Positions 35,206 through 46,500 of a DNA stretch of 64,000 nt are shown piece after piece. Within the stretch, counting starts at the first letter, position 1, and the number at the start of each line of letters is the position of its first letter. Under the pieces are notes generated by a model, which worked only from the letters and a program-made list of their open reading frames with translations, made no database searches and had not been told where the DNA came from. The DNA is taken from assembly GCA_026874595.1 (NCBI GenBank), contig CM049311.1, positions 75,404,453 to 75,468,452 on the forward strand, given 5' to 3'. The translations under genes and the position numbers were made by a program. This stretch comes from Sipunculus nudus. Taxonomy: Eukaryota > Annelida > Sipuncula > Golfingiida > Sipunculidae.

Positions 35206-37214
35206 TGTCATAGATCCAGCGTTGTGTGGCCGCGCGTGCCTTAGTTCTGAAGAAAGGCCACCTTTATTAAATTAATATATAAAGGATATTATGTGGATAT
35301 GTCTTGGTCATTTACGATAAAGAATGTCAAGCTTTATTATTTTCGTCATCCACTCGTCTTGCTGCACATAGCACCATGCATTTACGGACACTTCCGCCTG
35401 CTGAAAAACAGAACATTATCATTAAATGCTTATTAACCCAGCGATCTCCTACACAGCCTGGCAGGTTAAAGTCAATAAATCACAGCGGTATAAAAGATAA
35501 AGATGTTGTGCAATGTTTTAAACAACATTACCACCGCAAAAGCCCTGTTGATAATATTATGCAGGCTGCGGAACCTCGGGTGAAAGACCCTTTCGCCACT
35601 CCCCATGCCCCCCCCCCAACCCGCATAAAGTTTGGGATTTATGGAAAAGCCCCGTTTGAGGCAGCCTAATATATACAGCTGTTGTATTGATTCGTTTACG
35701 AGGAAAAGATTGTTGATATTGCATCCTGTAAAGCGTTTGTGTAACATACTTATATTTTTAATTTTTTTTAATGAAAAGTTTATCATCAATTATATACTCT
35801 TATTTTTTTCACATTTTCAAAACCGTGAGCATGGACTCCCATACATACTTTAAATGTCCTTGTTTAAGTAGGATATTAGACTTTGCTTAGACATGCACCA
35901 TGTTCATATAATCGTAAAATACAAGAAACAATTATAATAAAACTTACCTCTCGCTTACAAACAGGCACAGAATGCTTGCTCTGAGCTGATGGTAAACAGA
36001 TGCTGATGTAATGATGTAAAGGCTTTTCGCGCCAAGATTAGGACACGTAGTGAAATATAGCACGTACTACCCTAGCGCCCTCTTCCAAAGGGCCAAGAAA
36101 CCGTCTTGATAAACCGCGGAAAGGGTATTTAGGGAAACAAAAAGGGTATTCTTCAGACATTCTAACAGTAAACCACTTTCATAGGCAGAAAATGGTATAG
36201 TTTCCGCATAGTACCTATGTGTTTACAGAATACCTATCTAAAATACCCTTTGTTCTAACAGTGCAGTAACTGGTTAATTAACAAGAAGATTCACTAATAT
36301 GTTTTCCTTTGAAACGTGGCAATATGGGGCATACAGTTTTATATTCCTGTTATTTATGAAAGAAAAATATGTAACATTTGAAATGAATAACTCATATTTT
36401 ATAGATTGTCCACGTAACTCAGCATTCAAATTATAGGGCAATTCTGAATTTATTGATATCACAAGCAAGTAATGCATATTTTAGCTCTGCATGTACAAAT
36501 TTTTCACAGAAAATTATAAACTGCATTTCTTGTATGATAACATCTCATAAATTATCGTTACAATAAAATGATTCAATATAGACTTCAACGATGCCAAAAA
36601 CATGTTCTGAACATAAATATGACGTTTTAACGATAATAAAAGTGATAATAAAACGAGACAATATAATGCTTGCACATGATGTCGGCGTCGCCAAACAGCC
36701 GGATGGTCTATGGGAAGGAGCCGTTCATCTTTCAGGACGTTTGTAACTGCTTGATATTTTCATATATACATTCATAATATTATAAATAATATATAATGCA
36801 TGTATTATAGCCTTCGTTATTTCTTAAACACATACGTCATTGATAGAGCGTCTGACTGTGAACCGTCCAACTGGGACCCGTTCAGATTGGATCGAAAAAA
36901 ATTCGACCCGTCTATCTGAAACCCGTCCATTTGGGATGACACCGATGCCCGAACTCCATTATTTCGAAATTTTATTTTTACAATTGATACGTTTCCAATT
37001 TTGTTTGGGAATGTTCTTTGGCTTATGAATTTTATTACCACAATTATATAAGTCCTTCGAATATATTTTAGAACTTATATTGTGAGGTGAATGAAATTTT
37101 TGTATACGCTAAATAGCCATAATTATAACTTAAAATGTCATACTAGTCTCCCAAAGTTCTGTTTAATTTAATTTGCAAGTATTTTATTCTTTTCGATGGG
37201 GCGCTCAGATATTT
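35206..37214. other. No recognised gene between islands B and C
   Basis: Contains an open frame of 121 codons at 35304-35669 without recognisable features. At 36850-36945 there are four degenerate ~20-bp units beginning 'ccgtcc/ccgttc' ('accgtccaactgggacccgt' type). Otherwise AT-rich noncoding. Confidence 0.45.
36850..36945. repeat. Degenerate ~20-bp direct repeats
   Basis: Four units of the type 'ccgtccaactggga', 'ccgttcagattgga', 'ccgtctatctgaaa' and 'ccgtccatttggga', separated by spacers of similar length. Short and diverged. Confidence 0.55.
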
Positions 37215-37420
37215 ATACGTCTTGCGCTCACTTTCATCAGCACATGGAACACCTTGCGGACAACTGTGGTATAGTGGGAGTAGTGATTGACGAAACAGAT
37301 GTTAGGAGATGCAGAGAATGATAAAAGATGAGTAAGATAAGACGCTCGCAAGAAGATAATCGTTTTACCAGAAGGTATATGCTGACACGTGACACTGGTG
37401 TTGCTGACCTTGACTGTCAA
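37215..37420 (+). repeat. Island C, copy 1
   Basis: Matches 52400-52600: 'agtaagataagacgctcgca' and 'agaagataatcgtttta' versus 'agtaagctaaaacgcttaca' and 'aggagatgattgtttcc', then 'tatgctgacacgtgac' versus 'tatgttgacacgtgac'. Minus-strand frames exist in both copies (71 codons each) but their peptides are not convincingly alike. A TGACACGTGA word with CACGTG is shared. Confidence 0.65.
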
Positions 37421-37684
37421 ATCTAAACTCCAGGGACAGAAATGTATTAAGTGAGAAACACATGATCAATCATAGCACAAAAAGCGACGTCAATTTGTTT
37501 TCGTCATTGGTGTGTTTCCTTCATCATTATCTCGCACCATCATATTATATTCACAACATATATTCCGTTGCTTGTGTTTATAACGGTGTATGGACACTGG
37601 ACACGAGAGTTCAGATATGCACCAAAAGAAATCTTGTGAATGAAAATCTTTCTCGTCAAATGTCAAGAATTGACATGTGTATAT

Positions 37685-37945
37685 GTATACTAGCGTTTAC
37701 CATCACTGACACAGGAACAACTAGCCACATCATATAGAGTTGTTGTGTCCAAGGCCAGGTGACCCCCGGGGAAAGGTCAAAATGGCTGACCACCCAGGAC
37801 AGGCTTCAAAGAGAGAAATCCCGACACGCCCATATCCCGCACGTGTAATGCACGCGACCTCCGTGCGGAGAAGCGCATGAATATGGTCAGCGCATGTGTG
37901 GCGGCCGCTTTTCTGGGTATAGCACAGGAACTGAATTATAATGCT
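37685..37945 (+). repeat. Island D, copy 2
   Basis: Matches 52985-53240 and the reverse complement of 17620-17800. Strong core: 'ccccggggaaaggtca', 'gagaaatcccgacacgccca', 'tatcccgcacgtgtaatgca' and 'cgcg.cctccgtg'. The proximal 'atcactgacacaggaacaac' matches 'ttcactgacacacgaccaac'. Noncoding. Confidence 0.8.
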
Positions 37946-38239
37946 TTAAAATTACGTTCCTTGCAGGTTATAAAACCTGTACAGTGATGGTTGAGCAGTA
38001 ATTACTTCATATAACTGCTCGATTTATGCTCCACGCACCTTAAGCTCAAATTCAGGGCACCGCTGAGATAATAAGGATGAGTTAGGTACCGTAATGTTCT
38101 TTAACACCGTATCAATCGTCAGACGGCTCTATATGCAGATCCAATATACTTATGCGATTGACTAATGTCGCTTACGAAACGTCACTCTTAGTTCGAGGCA
38201 GATTGACACCAATACAGACACCCGGTGTAATGTGAACTA

Positions 38240-38785
38240 ATTACGGAGTAATTAAGCCCCCTTATCCCACAATCAATTCCATCCCTTGTTCGCCCATTGA
38301 CAGCTCCCGGATGACATATAGCTTACGTAATATTCAGGTGCAGCAATATGAGACGCAAGAAGCTCTCAAGGGCCAGGCTTCGTTCATGTCAGGCTGCCCA
38401 AGAAGCCCCCATTATCACTCACAGCTGCCATCTTGTAATCTTACCTAATCACGGCAGGAGAGGCCACTTCTCCCCTCCCTGGTGTCATGTAACAAGGGGT
38501 TGATGTTTTATTCAGCCAAGCGTTATAAAGGGAACATGTCCATTTCTTGACCACTTACATACGGCGTATATTAAACACCACTTGAACACATGTGGGTGAA
38601 AAGTGCTAAGCTCTGACAGGGGTTATACATGCTGTCTCTGGAGTCTGGACAAATAAACAGCGAAAACTATATTACATTCGTCTGCCCCGACTGCATGCAT
38701 GGGGCATACAATGGACCATGCTACAGATTACGATCGCATACAGGGATTACCATTTTCATGAATTAGAAGCCATGCATTAAGTAAG
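38240..38785 (+). repeat. Island E, copy 3 in unit 1
   Basis: Nearly identical to 55515-55985 over the core 'caggtgcagcaatatgagac', 'gcaagaagctctcaagggcc', 'attatcactcacagctgcca' and 'taatcttacctaatcacggc'. Similarity continues through 'catacggcgtatattaaaca' and 'acaaataaacagcga' to 'gggattaccattttc' (about 38752). The inverted third copy is 14155-14515. The E-boxes CAGGTG and CAGCTG are kept. Confidence 0.85.
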
Positions 38786-39197
38786 ATGGATTTTACAAAC
38801 AAATAGATTAATTTACCAGTGCCTAGATGCCAATTGAAGGTCACTTATTTTTAACAGTGCTTGTAGGTCTTCTTTCATATTTCTAATTAAGTAAGGTAAA
38901 TTAAATATTTTTTGCACGATGATAAAAGTATATTCCTTAGAATTCAGAAATCCATTTTGTATCTCAAGAATTTTTTTTCGAATGAAGGATGAAAGTGTTA
39001 TGAATAAAATAAGTATTATATATTAAACATTTTCGAATACGGTGTATTACAAGTATTTTACACTTGCAATGGAATCTCTAAACACCAGTATAAACGTGAA
39101 TAAAATACTACGCATAAAGATATAAGGACACTGCTTTTTCATTCGTTGACTTACTGAGGAATACAAAGTGAAAAGCATGCTGTCACTGTTTACATCT

Positions 39198-39252
39198 ATA
39201 GGTATATCTAGATATATAGATATATCTAGATATACAGGTATATCTAGGTATA
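39198..39252. repeat. Imperfect palindromic TATATCTAGATA repeat
   Basis: About four 'ggtatatctaga/tatatctagata' half-sites in alternating orientation over ~55 bp; could form a hairpin. Confidence 0.6.
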
Positions 39253-39369
39253 CGGCTAAACCTTGAGTCATAAGCATGCCACATATGTTATAGGTGCAAA
39301 GACTTTGTTGCTGGCCGTGGGAAAATAAACAACGTGGATGAAAATGGTCACATTAATTGACGATAATTT

Positions 39370-39500
39370 TAGTATTATAAAGATGTGTATATGAAAGGAG
39401 AATTATATATGAAAACAGGGGTCGTTTATCGTATAGTCAAGGCCGTTCATGCAAGCAGTGGTCATTCGCAGAATGGCCCTGAATGCACTGGGACTCTCAG
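39370..39500 (+). repeat. Island F, copy 2
   Basis: Shares 'gtcaaggcc..tcatgcaagc' and 'agtggtcattcgcag' with 56820-56910 ('gtcaaggccagtggtcattc'), and 'caggggtcg' and 'ggtcattcgcagaatgg' with the inverse of 13165-13265. Short but in the expected place after island E. Confidence 0.6.
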
Positions 39501-39634
39501 AGGTAAGTCACGTGGACACTATCAAAATCTAATCATAATTGTGAATCTGACAGGTAGCCACCGGTGCGTTTGATGTTCTAGGCGCCTTTTTTGTCGGCTG
39601 ATTAAATGTCTTTCAAGTATATACATATGCGACT

Positions 39635-39775
39635 GTTTGCATTTTTATCAGGTTGTGAACTGACTGACGCTTTATCAGATCGGAATACATTAATTATGGC
39701 AATCTGACCGTGACTAATGGAGACACCTTTCATGCGATATCTGGCGTCCTCTGGGCCGCATTTCACTTTAATGCT
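39635..39775 (+). repeat. Island G, copy 1
   Basis: Matches 58090-58250: 'tatcagatcggaa' versus 'tgtcagatcaaat', 'tgaccgtgactaatggagac' versus 'tgaccgtgaccaatggcgac', and 'acctttcatgcgat' versus 'gcctttcatatgat'. Noncoding. Confidence 0.65.
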
Positions 39776-40811
39776 TTAATACTTTGTGATATAGGTACGG
39801 TAGGCGAGTACGTCATTGTCGCCACGTTGTTGGAGATCGTGCGGAGATGCATTTCTTCGCGTATATCACGACCAATTAAGTGACCTGAAGACTACGGGCT
39901 GACTAATAGCCAGGAATACATCTAAGAATATCCATTTGCAAAGGTATTCATGTTTCTTAGAAGAAGTGAGGACGCTTACGGTCCAGGACTCGTTTTGTTT
40001 ACATTCTGTCTGGGCGACTTGTGGCTTACATTAACGGACTGGCGGGGGGGGGGGGGGTCATGGACAATGGGCATTTGGCCTTTCTGAACCACGTTCACTC
40101 CTTGTCCTCCAGATGCATGCATAAAGGGGTTTTCACACATTTATACGAATAGCAACACGGGTCATCAGTGGCATTCCGACGTGCAGCACTGCAATAGCCC
40201 ACGCAATTATGAATGGAATCTCATGATATTTTCAGGGCATTTCGGGAAAGGGACAGGGAAGAATCGATTAGACTTTGGTGTGGATCGAGAACTTGATTCG
40301 GACTCAGGAGTATCATCAGGAATATTCACAAATGTACAGTCATGCAAGAATGAACCAGGGAACATGGGCCGAACAAGTGAATGCAAGAACGATTTTGGGA
40401 GCACTCCTTAACAGGGACCCCGACATGTCGGAACTTACATTAATTTCCTCATATTCATAATGCAGATTTTAAAAGTTATATATGTACATGTATTTGAATT
40501 TATCCCAGGATGATATAATTGCGGATCAATCTGCACTCATGATAACCTCAGGACTTTTTTTTTCAAAGACTGACGTCGAGTGTCTCGGAGGAAAGTATTT
40601 ACCCGTAACGACTATATAACCCCCCTCCTCCGAGCTGTTCGACTTGGCCGTGCATATTATTTACCCCTTTTACCATTAAATTTTCTTGGTGATATGGATA
40701 GCTAGCCGAGACACAGCCGGTTGGAAGTTCAGGCGATGATTACGTCAGTAATATATATAAGAAATAGAGCCTGGGAGGTCTGTTTACATGCATGGAGTCT
40801 GATTTTATATC

Positions 40812-40857
<46 letters not shown>

Positions 40858-41034
40858 TGGATGGTCATCTGTTGTAATGTAATATACCTCATGCATATAT
40901 CATAGTATATGCCAAAGGATGAGGGACATAAAGACATCAATGCTGGGTTACTTGAAGTTTCTTGCATGCATTGGGATATAAGAGAACCATTGAACTTGCA
41001 TTAAGGGCGGTATCCATATTTACTTTACGATGAC
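39776..41034. other. No gene seen between islands G and H
   Basis: Contains a poly-G tract (40044-40057), small non-protein-like open frames near 40181-40460 and a (GA)n run. Confidence 0.45.
40814..40858. repeat. (GA)n microsatellite
   Basis: About 20 GA dinucleotides. Confidence 0.95.
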
Positions 41035-41225
41035 CAGAGACATCTCCCGCCCATCATATTTACCTCCACAAATATTGACTGAGAGCTTGGTCCCTATCTT
41101 ATTGCCTTATTGGACCATTTAGGTGATGTAAAGAGATCCTTGAAGCAACATTGGTGATGATTCAGACGCAATAGACTCCCGTATAAATATGTCCAGCAGA
41201 TAATCACCCGACAACCGCCGTCTGC
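41035..41225 (+). repeat. Island H, copy 2
   Basis: Matches 3755-3955; see that entry for the shared words. It precedes island J by about 2 kb. Confidence 0.65.
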
Positions 41226-43030
41226 CGGTCTGATTCCACAGCAAACAGTCACAATGATATTGGCTCAGCAAAGATACAGAAGAAACCTGTATACTCTCCA
41301 GCTATTTCAAAGAGTCATCTTTGTATAGGCTTTACATAAGCTATCACCGCAGCACTCAATTTATATCAGTCTCCATCTCTCTCTATATATATCGCTCAAT
41401 AAAATCAGGGGTCATGAACGTCAAACTATATATATTACGGCTGCAGCTTACATCGCGCACGTCAAAAGCAATGATAATAACATTTTGCATGGTAACTTTG
41501 TCTTTAACTTATCTGCTTGCAAATACATAAATATATTTGTATTTTACTCTACAGTCACTTATTTTAAACCGCATAATTTATAGATAATGGGTGATGCACT
41601 TATTCCGTTATTCCTATATAAGCATATATAATCTAGAGTCCAAATGACCACTTGTCAAGCATGCATGTAATATACGCATTCCTGTTAAGTAGTGGTCGGT
41701 TTTGGTGAATGTATAGTTTTCCACAACTGTTCGATGTTCCGAACTCCGACAATAAGCCACCCTGTTGCTACGTAATTATATATACACATGTGAAAGCTAA
41801 ACAGGGGTTTCGATAAATGTCCTGTACTTTCACAAAAAACTTATATGTGATATAAGTTGATGTATTTGTATCAGGGGCGTCATTATAGGGGGATGGGGGG
41901 TAACCCCCCCCCCACTATTCAGAGATTAATATTTATATATTTCAAATGAAATATATAAATAAACAGAATTAAAGACTTTGGTTCCATTTATGAGTTTGTT
42001 ATGAAATATTTATATCTAAATAGTTTAGAATTTACATTACCTTATTTTTTAAAACCATATACTTAATTGATATATATATATATTTGATATGTGTCACACA
42101 GACAATAAAAGATATATATATATATATAATATATATGTGTGTGTGTATAAACATGTCTATTTTATCCCAATTTTGACTATATCCCCCACGCCTGTCACCC
42201 CCCCCCCCCCCACGACCGTTGCGAGTCATCTAACCACCCTGCGAGTCACCCCCCGACCCTTGCGAGTCATCGCACCACCCTGCGAGTCAACCCGACCCTT
42301 GCGAGTCATCTCACCAACCTGCGAGTCACCCCCGACCCTTGCGAGTCATCTCACCACCCTGCGAGTCACCCCCACCCCCCCGACCCTTGAAGATAAATTG
42401 ACGCCACTGATTTGTACCTTAATTTAATTCTGCCAACCAGCTTCACTTTTTGTGGTGTTCCATTTTCTGAGACAATATTTGAATCCTATAAATACATCCT
42501 ATGTACAGGTCTATTGGCCATACCTCTCTCCGCAGATTTGCTCCTTAAAACTGTCCTCTGAGTACTTTCATATCGTTTTCAAGCCCTTGTCAAAAAATTC
42601 CGAAAATTCTCATGGGGGCTATATACATTTTGCGAACATACTAAAGCTGTGTTCACACTTCACCCGTATTCACGTGTTACAGTCTCGAATACCGATTTGT
42701 TCCCTCCAAAATCACGACGTCGTTCGTTTATCTATATGTTGACTCTGATGTTTGAGAAACGTTATTCGACACGCTTGTAGTGTGAACACGCGGATCTCTC
42801 TCTCTCTCTCTCTCTAAACCGATTTAAACGTCACCAACAGGTGTCATCACTGAGTATATAATATATGTATACTAGTACATGTATTAATTATACAGTATCA
42901 GAAAGAAAACGTGTTCAAGCTGTTCAGCAAATACAGATAGTGTAAATAAATTCTAATTTTGCTATTCACTACACTGAAACGCTATTGGCCCTGTTAATTT
43001 TTATTATGATTTCCATTCAGACTGTTATCC
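41226..43030. other. No gene seen; simple repeats between H and J
   Basis: AT-rich sequence with a possible GGGGCGTCATTATAGGGGG-type MITE end and poly-C near 41875-41915, and the GAGTC minisatellite. Island I was expected here but I could not find it. Confidence 0.45.
42205..42390. repeat. ~40-bp GAGTC minisatellite
   Basis: About four imperfect units of 'cgacccttgcgagtcatctc' followed by 'accaccctgcgagtcacccc', so GCGAGTCA recurs every ~20 bp. Preceded by poly-C. The frame 42089-42427 across it is a repeat artefact. Confidence 0.9.
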
Positions 43031-43470
43031 ACCGAAAAAGAGAGAAAGTGTACTGTGGCCTCAGGTGGCTGATAATGAAAGCTATACAAGAACGGGGAAT
43101 CAACCAAATAGGGGCCGCCTCATTTACGTGATGCCCCAGGGGTACCCAGAGGTCATTAACTAATTTAGTTTACGTGCACCTGCATGGCCGCAGTGATATT
43201 GTTTGACGTACTGGGAGATTTCACAAATTGGCTACTTGTTCACTCACGGACCAAATTACTCCGGGGATCAATTAATCCAAGATTACATTGTTTACCGATT
43301 TCCAGCGGTTATACATATACCACTGCTATATATATAGGACAGGTAGACACCTGCGCACCCACTTCAAAGGCCATCCTTGTGCAGCCGCTACGCGTATAAG
43401 TCTCAACAAATATTGACGCCTTCCTTGTGGACTCTTGACAGTTATACCCACGTGAAAGTATACACACGAT
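43030..43470 (+). repeat. Island J, copy 3
   Basis: Matches 6990-7620: 'tcaggtggctgataatgaaa', 'gccgcctcatttac', 'tgacgtactgggagatttca' then 'caaattgg', 'acacctgcgcacccacttca', and 'ccttccttgtggactcttga'. Shorter in the middle than copy 1. Confidence 0.8.
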
Positions 43471-43715
43471 AATAATAACTCTTGTTGAAATGACCGTTCT
43501 AAATAGTCAAAGGATTTTAAAGAAATTTATTAATTGATCTTTCTCAGGGTCAGATGGTTTGTGAGAGCTCTAGTCTATATATAAAAATATATACAGACCC
43601 ACCCAAAATCCATTATGCCCTCCATAGCACGTCTGCACAAATTCCAATTTGGTCAAAACAACACAACTGCTGCTTTTCTTTCAAACTCACTTTCTCAAAG
43701 AGAGTAGGTTTTGAT

Positions 43716-43790
<75 letters not shown>

Positions 43791-45850
43791 CGACAGGACA
43801 GGAATTATCTAAATTTTGATATTATAGACTTTGTAGATATTTATAGACCTATGTACGTTGAAATAAAAGAGGAAAATTATGTTTCAGGAAAGCATTCATG
43901 ATGTATATACGTTTCAGCACAGTTTGCGACTGGAGTTGATCTGGTTACTTCTCATGGTAAAACCTTTCAAAGAGCATGCGCACTCCGCTTGATCATTTTC
44001 TGCTGGGTTCGGGTCATAATAAGTCAGAGTGCGTGTTTTGAAAAATGGAATTTGATACAAATGAAAGGTTCAAACAGGTAGCTCACCGTCAGTGATAAGG
44101 CAGAAGCTTTACATTTATCATTTGACATATAACATAATATTATCTGTTTTGTCAAATTAATAGACCTGAACACTCAGCGCCATTCATCGCCGGCAGTTGG
44201 CTCAAGCGAGACGGAAAAGGTCTGTTCTCTAGCTGAGTCATGCATTTTTTCCCTATCTAATTTTATTCCTTGATCATTTTATGATAGAAAACTCCCCCAC
44301 CCCCCATTATCGCTCAGTTCTGTCCCTTTACGCTACTATAGTCTCTCCAACACAGCTGATTTAAAAAAAAAACCTTTGGTAATATACACAGGTTACAGAT
44401 GTGTATGCCCTTATATTTGAACGTTAACCTAATTTCATGCTGCATTACCAACTCCATCTATCCTCATCACTGCTCTCTGAGTCTTGCGATTAAGCGGAGG
44501 GGGTGAAGGTGGGGTTGGGGGGTTGGAGGCGATTGCAGACATCTACTAATTATCTCTTAAGCAAGTTAACATGCACTAGATCTCAAATATGGCGTCCATT
44601 CGCTTAGTCTTGACCCTGACCGAATATGAAAATATCGTGCACTCCCGAACTGATTCCCCATTATCTACAATGTCTGCTCTTAATCTAAAAAAAATAAGGG
44701 ATTATCAAACAAGGACCGTAATTTGGTAACATCCCCCCCCCCCCGCCCACCCCGAAAAAACTCTGTATTTACTCTGAGTATTCCATGTGCACGTCTCTAA
44801 ATATATCAGACCAAGAAATGACTTTTTCCACAGCGTTCAAACTTGAACATGAACTCGCAAGCAGATATATATACATATAGCCATTTTGTATAGATATACT
44901 ATAAATATATGAAATAGAAATTTTATATTACGTGTTATTCAAATTTGGTCTCATGGGATCTATCTTCCTATTTATCTATACTTATATCTATCTATCTAAA
45001 GGTTTGGGGTTGTTTATCATAGGGGCTTGCCAAGTTTGATGTTTTTAATGCATTTAATTTTAGGTAAGATCCCAATACGAGGAGCATAATGCGTGCGTGA
45101 GTCTTTCACAAGGTGGCTCATGTATATACACATTTATATGTATGTTCTATATATACACTTATCAGCAGTTTCCCTCTTTATTCCTATTCCTGATATCAAC
45201 GAGGTTCCTGTTTGTACAAGTGACAGTGAAAATGCATGCATGGACTAATCGCACAGATGCAAGAATCATCGTGAATTGTGTACGAAATGGCGACATGTTA
45301 TACTGTTGTTTGCTTCATATTCGCGGGATTAAAATTTCACAATTTCCACTTTTTCTTTGTTCCTTGAGGGTTCCATTTTCGCGAACTCACCATAAAAAAA
45401 TCCTTTAAAAAGAAAAACAACATTATATGTATCGATTATATAATAAAATATGTGCGTAAAATTTAAATAATTGGACGTGGACTGAAGGGAACATCGAACC
45501 ATTTAAAGTTATTTTTCATTAATGGCAAATAATTTGCAAGATCTAATATCATTTATAACAGCAATCTTTGAACATACGCGATCTCTTATGATTTTTTATT
45601 AAATATCAATCCTTTACCTTTGACCTGCCTTCAACGATGGGTCTTTATTTACGAAGGTTTTTTTTTTCGCCATAATCCCCCTTTTGACGAATTTGAAACC
45701 TTCGCGAACAAAATCGAAATCATAGTATACATGTAATGACATAATAATCACCATGTGTATGAAATACTAAATGTAACAACGCAGATATCAGTGACCAGCT
45801 GCAGTTACGTAGGTTTATTAAATACAGATCTTATCACAACAGCCACTACA
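43470..45850. other. No gene seen between islands J and M
   Basis: Islands K and L would be expected here from the order elsewhere, but I could not find them; they may be deleted or too diverged. Contains a long (TA)n run and poly-C at about 44731-44743. Confidence 0.45.
43717..43789. repeat. (TA)n microsatellite
   Basis: About 36 uninterrupted TA dinucleotides. Confidence 0.95.
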
Positions 45851-46250
45851 CGCCGGTGGTCTTGTCAGAACTGCTGTAAATATGCGGAAACACTGAGACC
45901 GTGAAGATGTGGATAAAGTATTATAAGAAAGAATGCTCAATCTGAAGATCTCGGGATTGGCAGGTGGCAGTGATATGTCTCAAGGGGGACAGAAAAATGC
46001 TTGCGTGTGTAACTCCTGACATTCAAACAGATGCACGTGCAGGGAAAGGGTGGGGTATATATAAGATCAGGTGACATATATATCAGTCTCCAGTTCATTC
46101 TTTCGTGCCCTTCATCTGTCCCACATCAACGCTTTTCGCGTCCCCAGCCAGGTCGCTATATCTGTTTGTCGGGTTGTTCGTTTTACTTCGATTCTCGGAT
46201 CTGTTTTCGTCTCTTTGAACCGGTCACTTTATAAGAGGTCTGCTTAAATT
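45850..46250 (+). repeat. Island M, copy 3
   Basis: A diverged match to 12110-12700: 'ctgtaaatatgcg', 'aatctgaagat', 'tgtttgtcgggttgttcg' versus 'tgtttgtcttgttctttg', 'gattctcggatctgttttcg' versus 'gattcttggattcgttttcg', and 'cactttataagaggtct'. Keeps the same order of words. Confidence 0.65.
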
Positions 46251-46369
46251 TATGGCAGACGACGGTGAGTGCATATAGCAACAAGTGAGCGGCATCATAC
46301 AGCTTGCCCTCTTATGGTGGGAATGTCCATGCTATTGTAACATGAATCCAATTTGGTTCTTGTCAGTAT

Positions 46370-46500
46370 ATGTGTCTGTTTGTGACGTTGTTCGTTTTAC
46401 TTCGAATCTCCGATTAGTTTTCGTCACCGTAAGCTGATCACTTAATTAAAGGCCTATATAGTTGGTTTCAAGGCAAGAAATACCCTCCAGCGGACGATGG
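46370..46500 (+). repeat. Island M, partial tandem copy
   Basis: Repeats the 3' half of island M: 'tgtctgtttgtgacgttgtt', 'cgttttacttcgaatctccg', 'ttttcgtcaccgtaagctga' and 'tcacttaattaaaggcctat'. Its 'cgtcaccgtaagc.gatcac' is closer to copy 1 than to the neighbouring copy 3, so the local tandem may be old. Confidence 0.65.

Noticed and set aside
35304-35669. 121-codon frame between islands B and C
   Set aside because: No recognisable motif, no counterpart in unit 2 or the inverted block, and of a length expected by chance in a 64-kb window.
37205-37420. Minus-strand 71-codon frames in both island C copies as a gene pair
   Set aside because: Lengths match by coincidence; the peptides do not align beyond a short 'VTCQH' stretch produced by the conserved CACGTG word.
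42089-42427. 112-codon frame rich in Thr and Pro
   Set aside because: Explained by the GAGTC minisatellite and poly-C.
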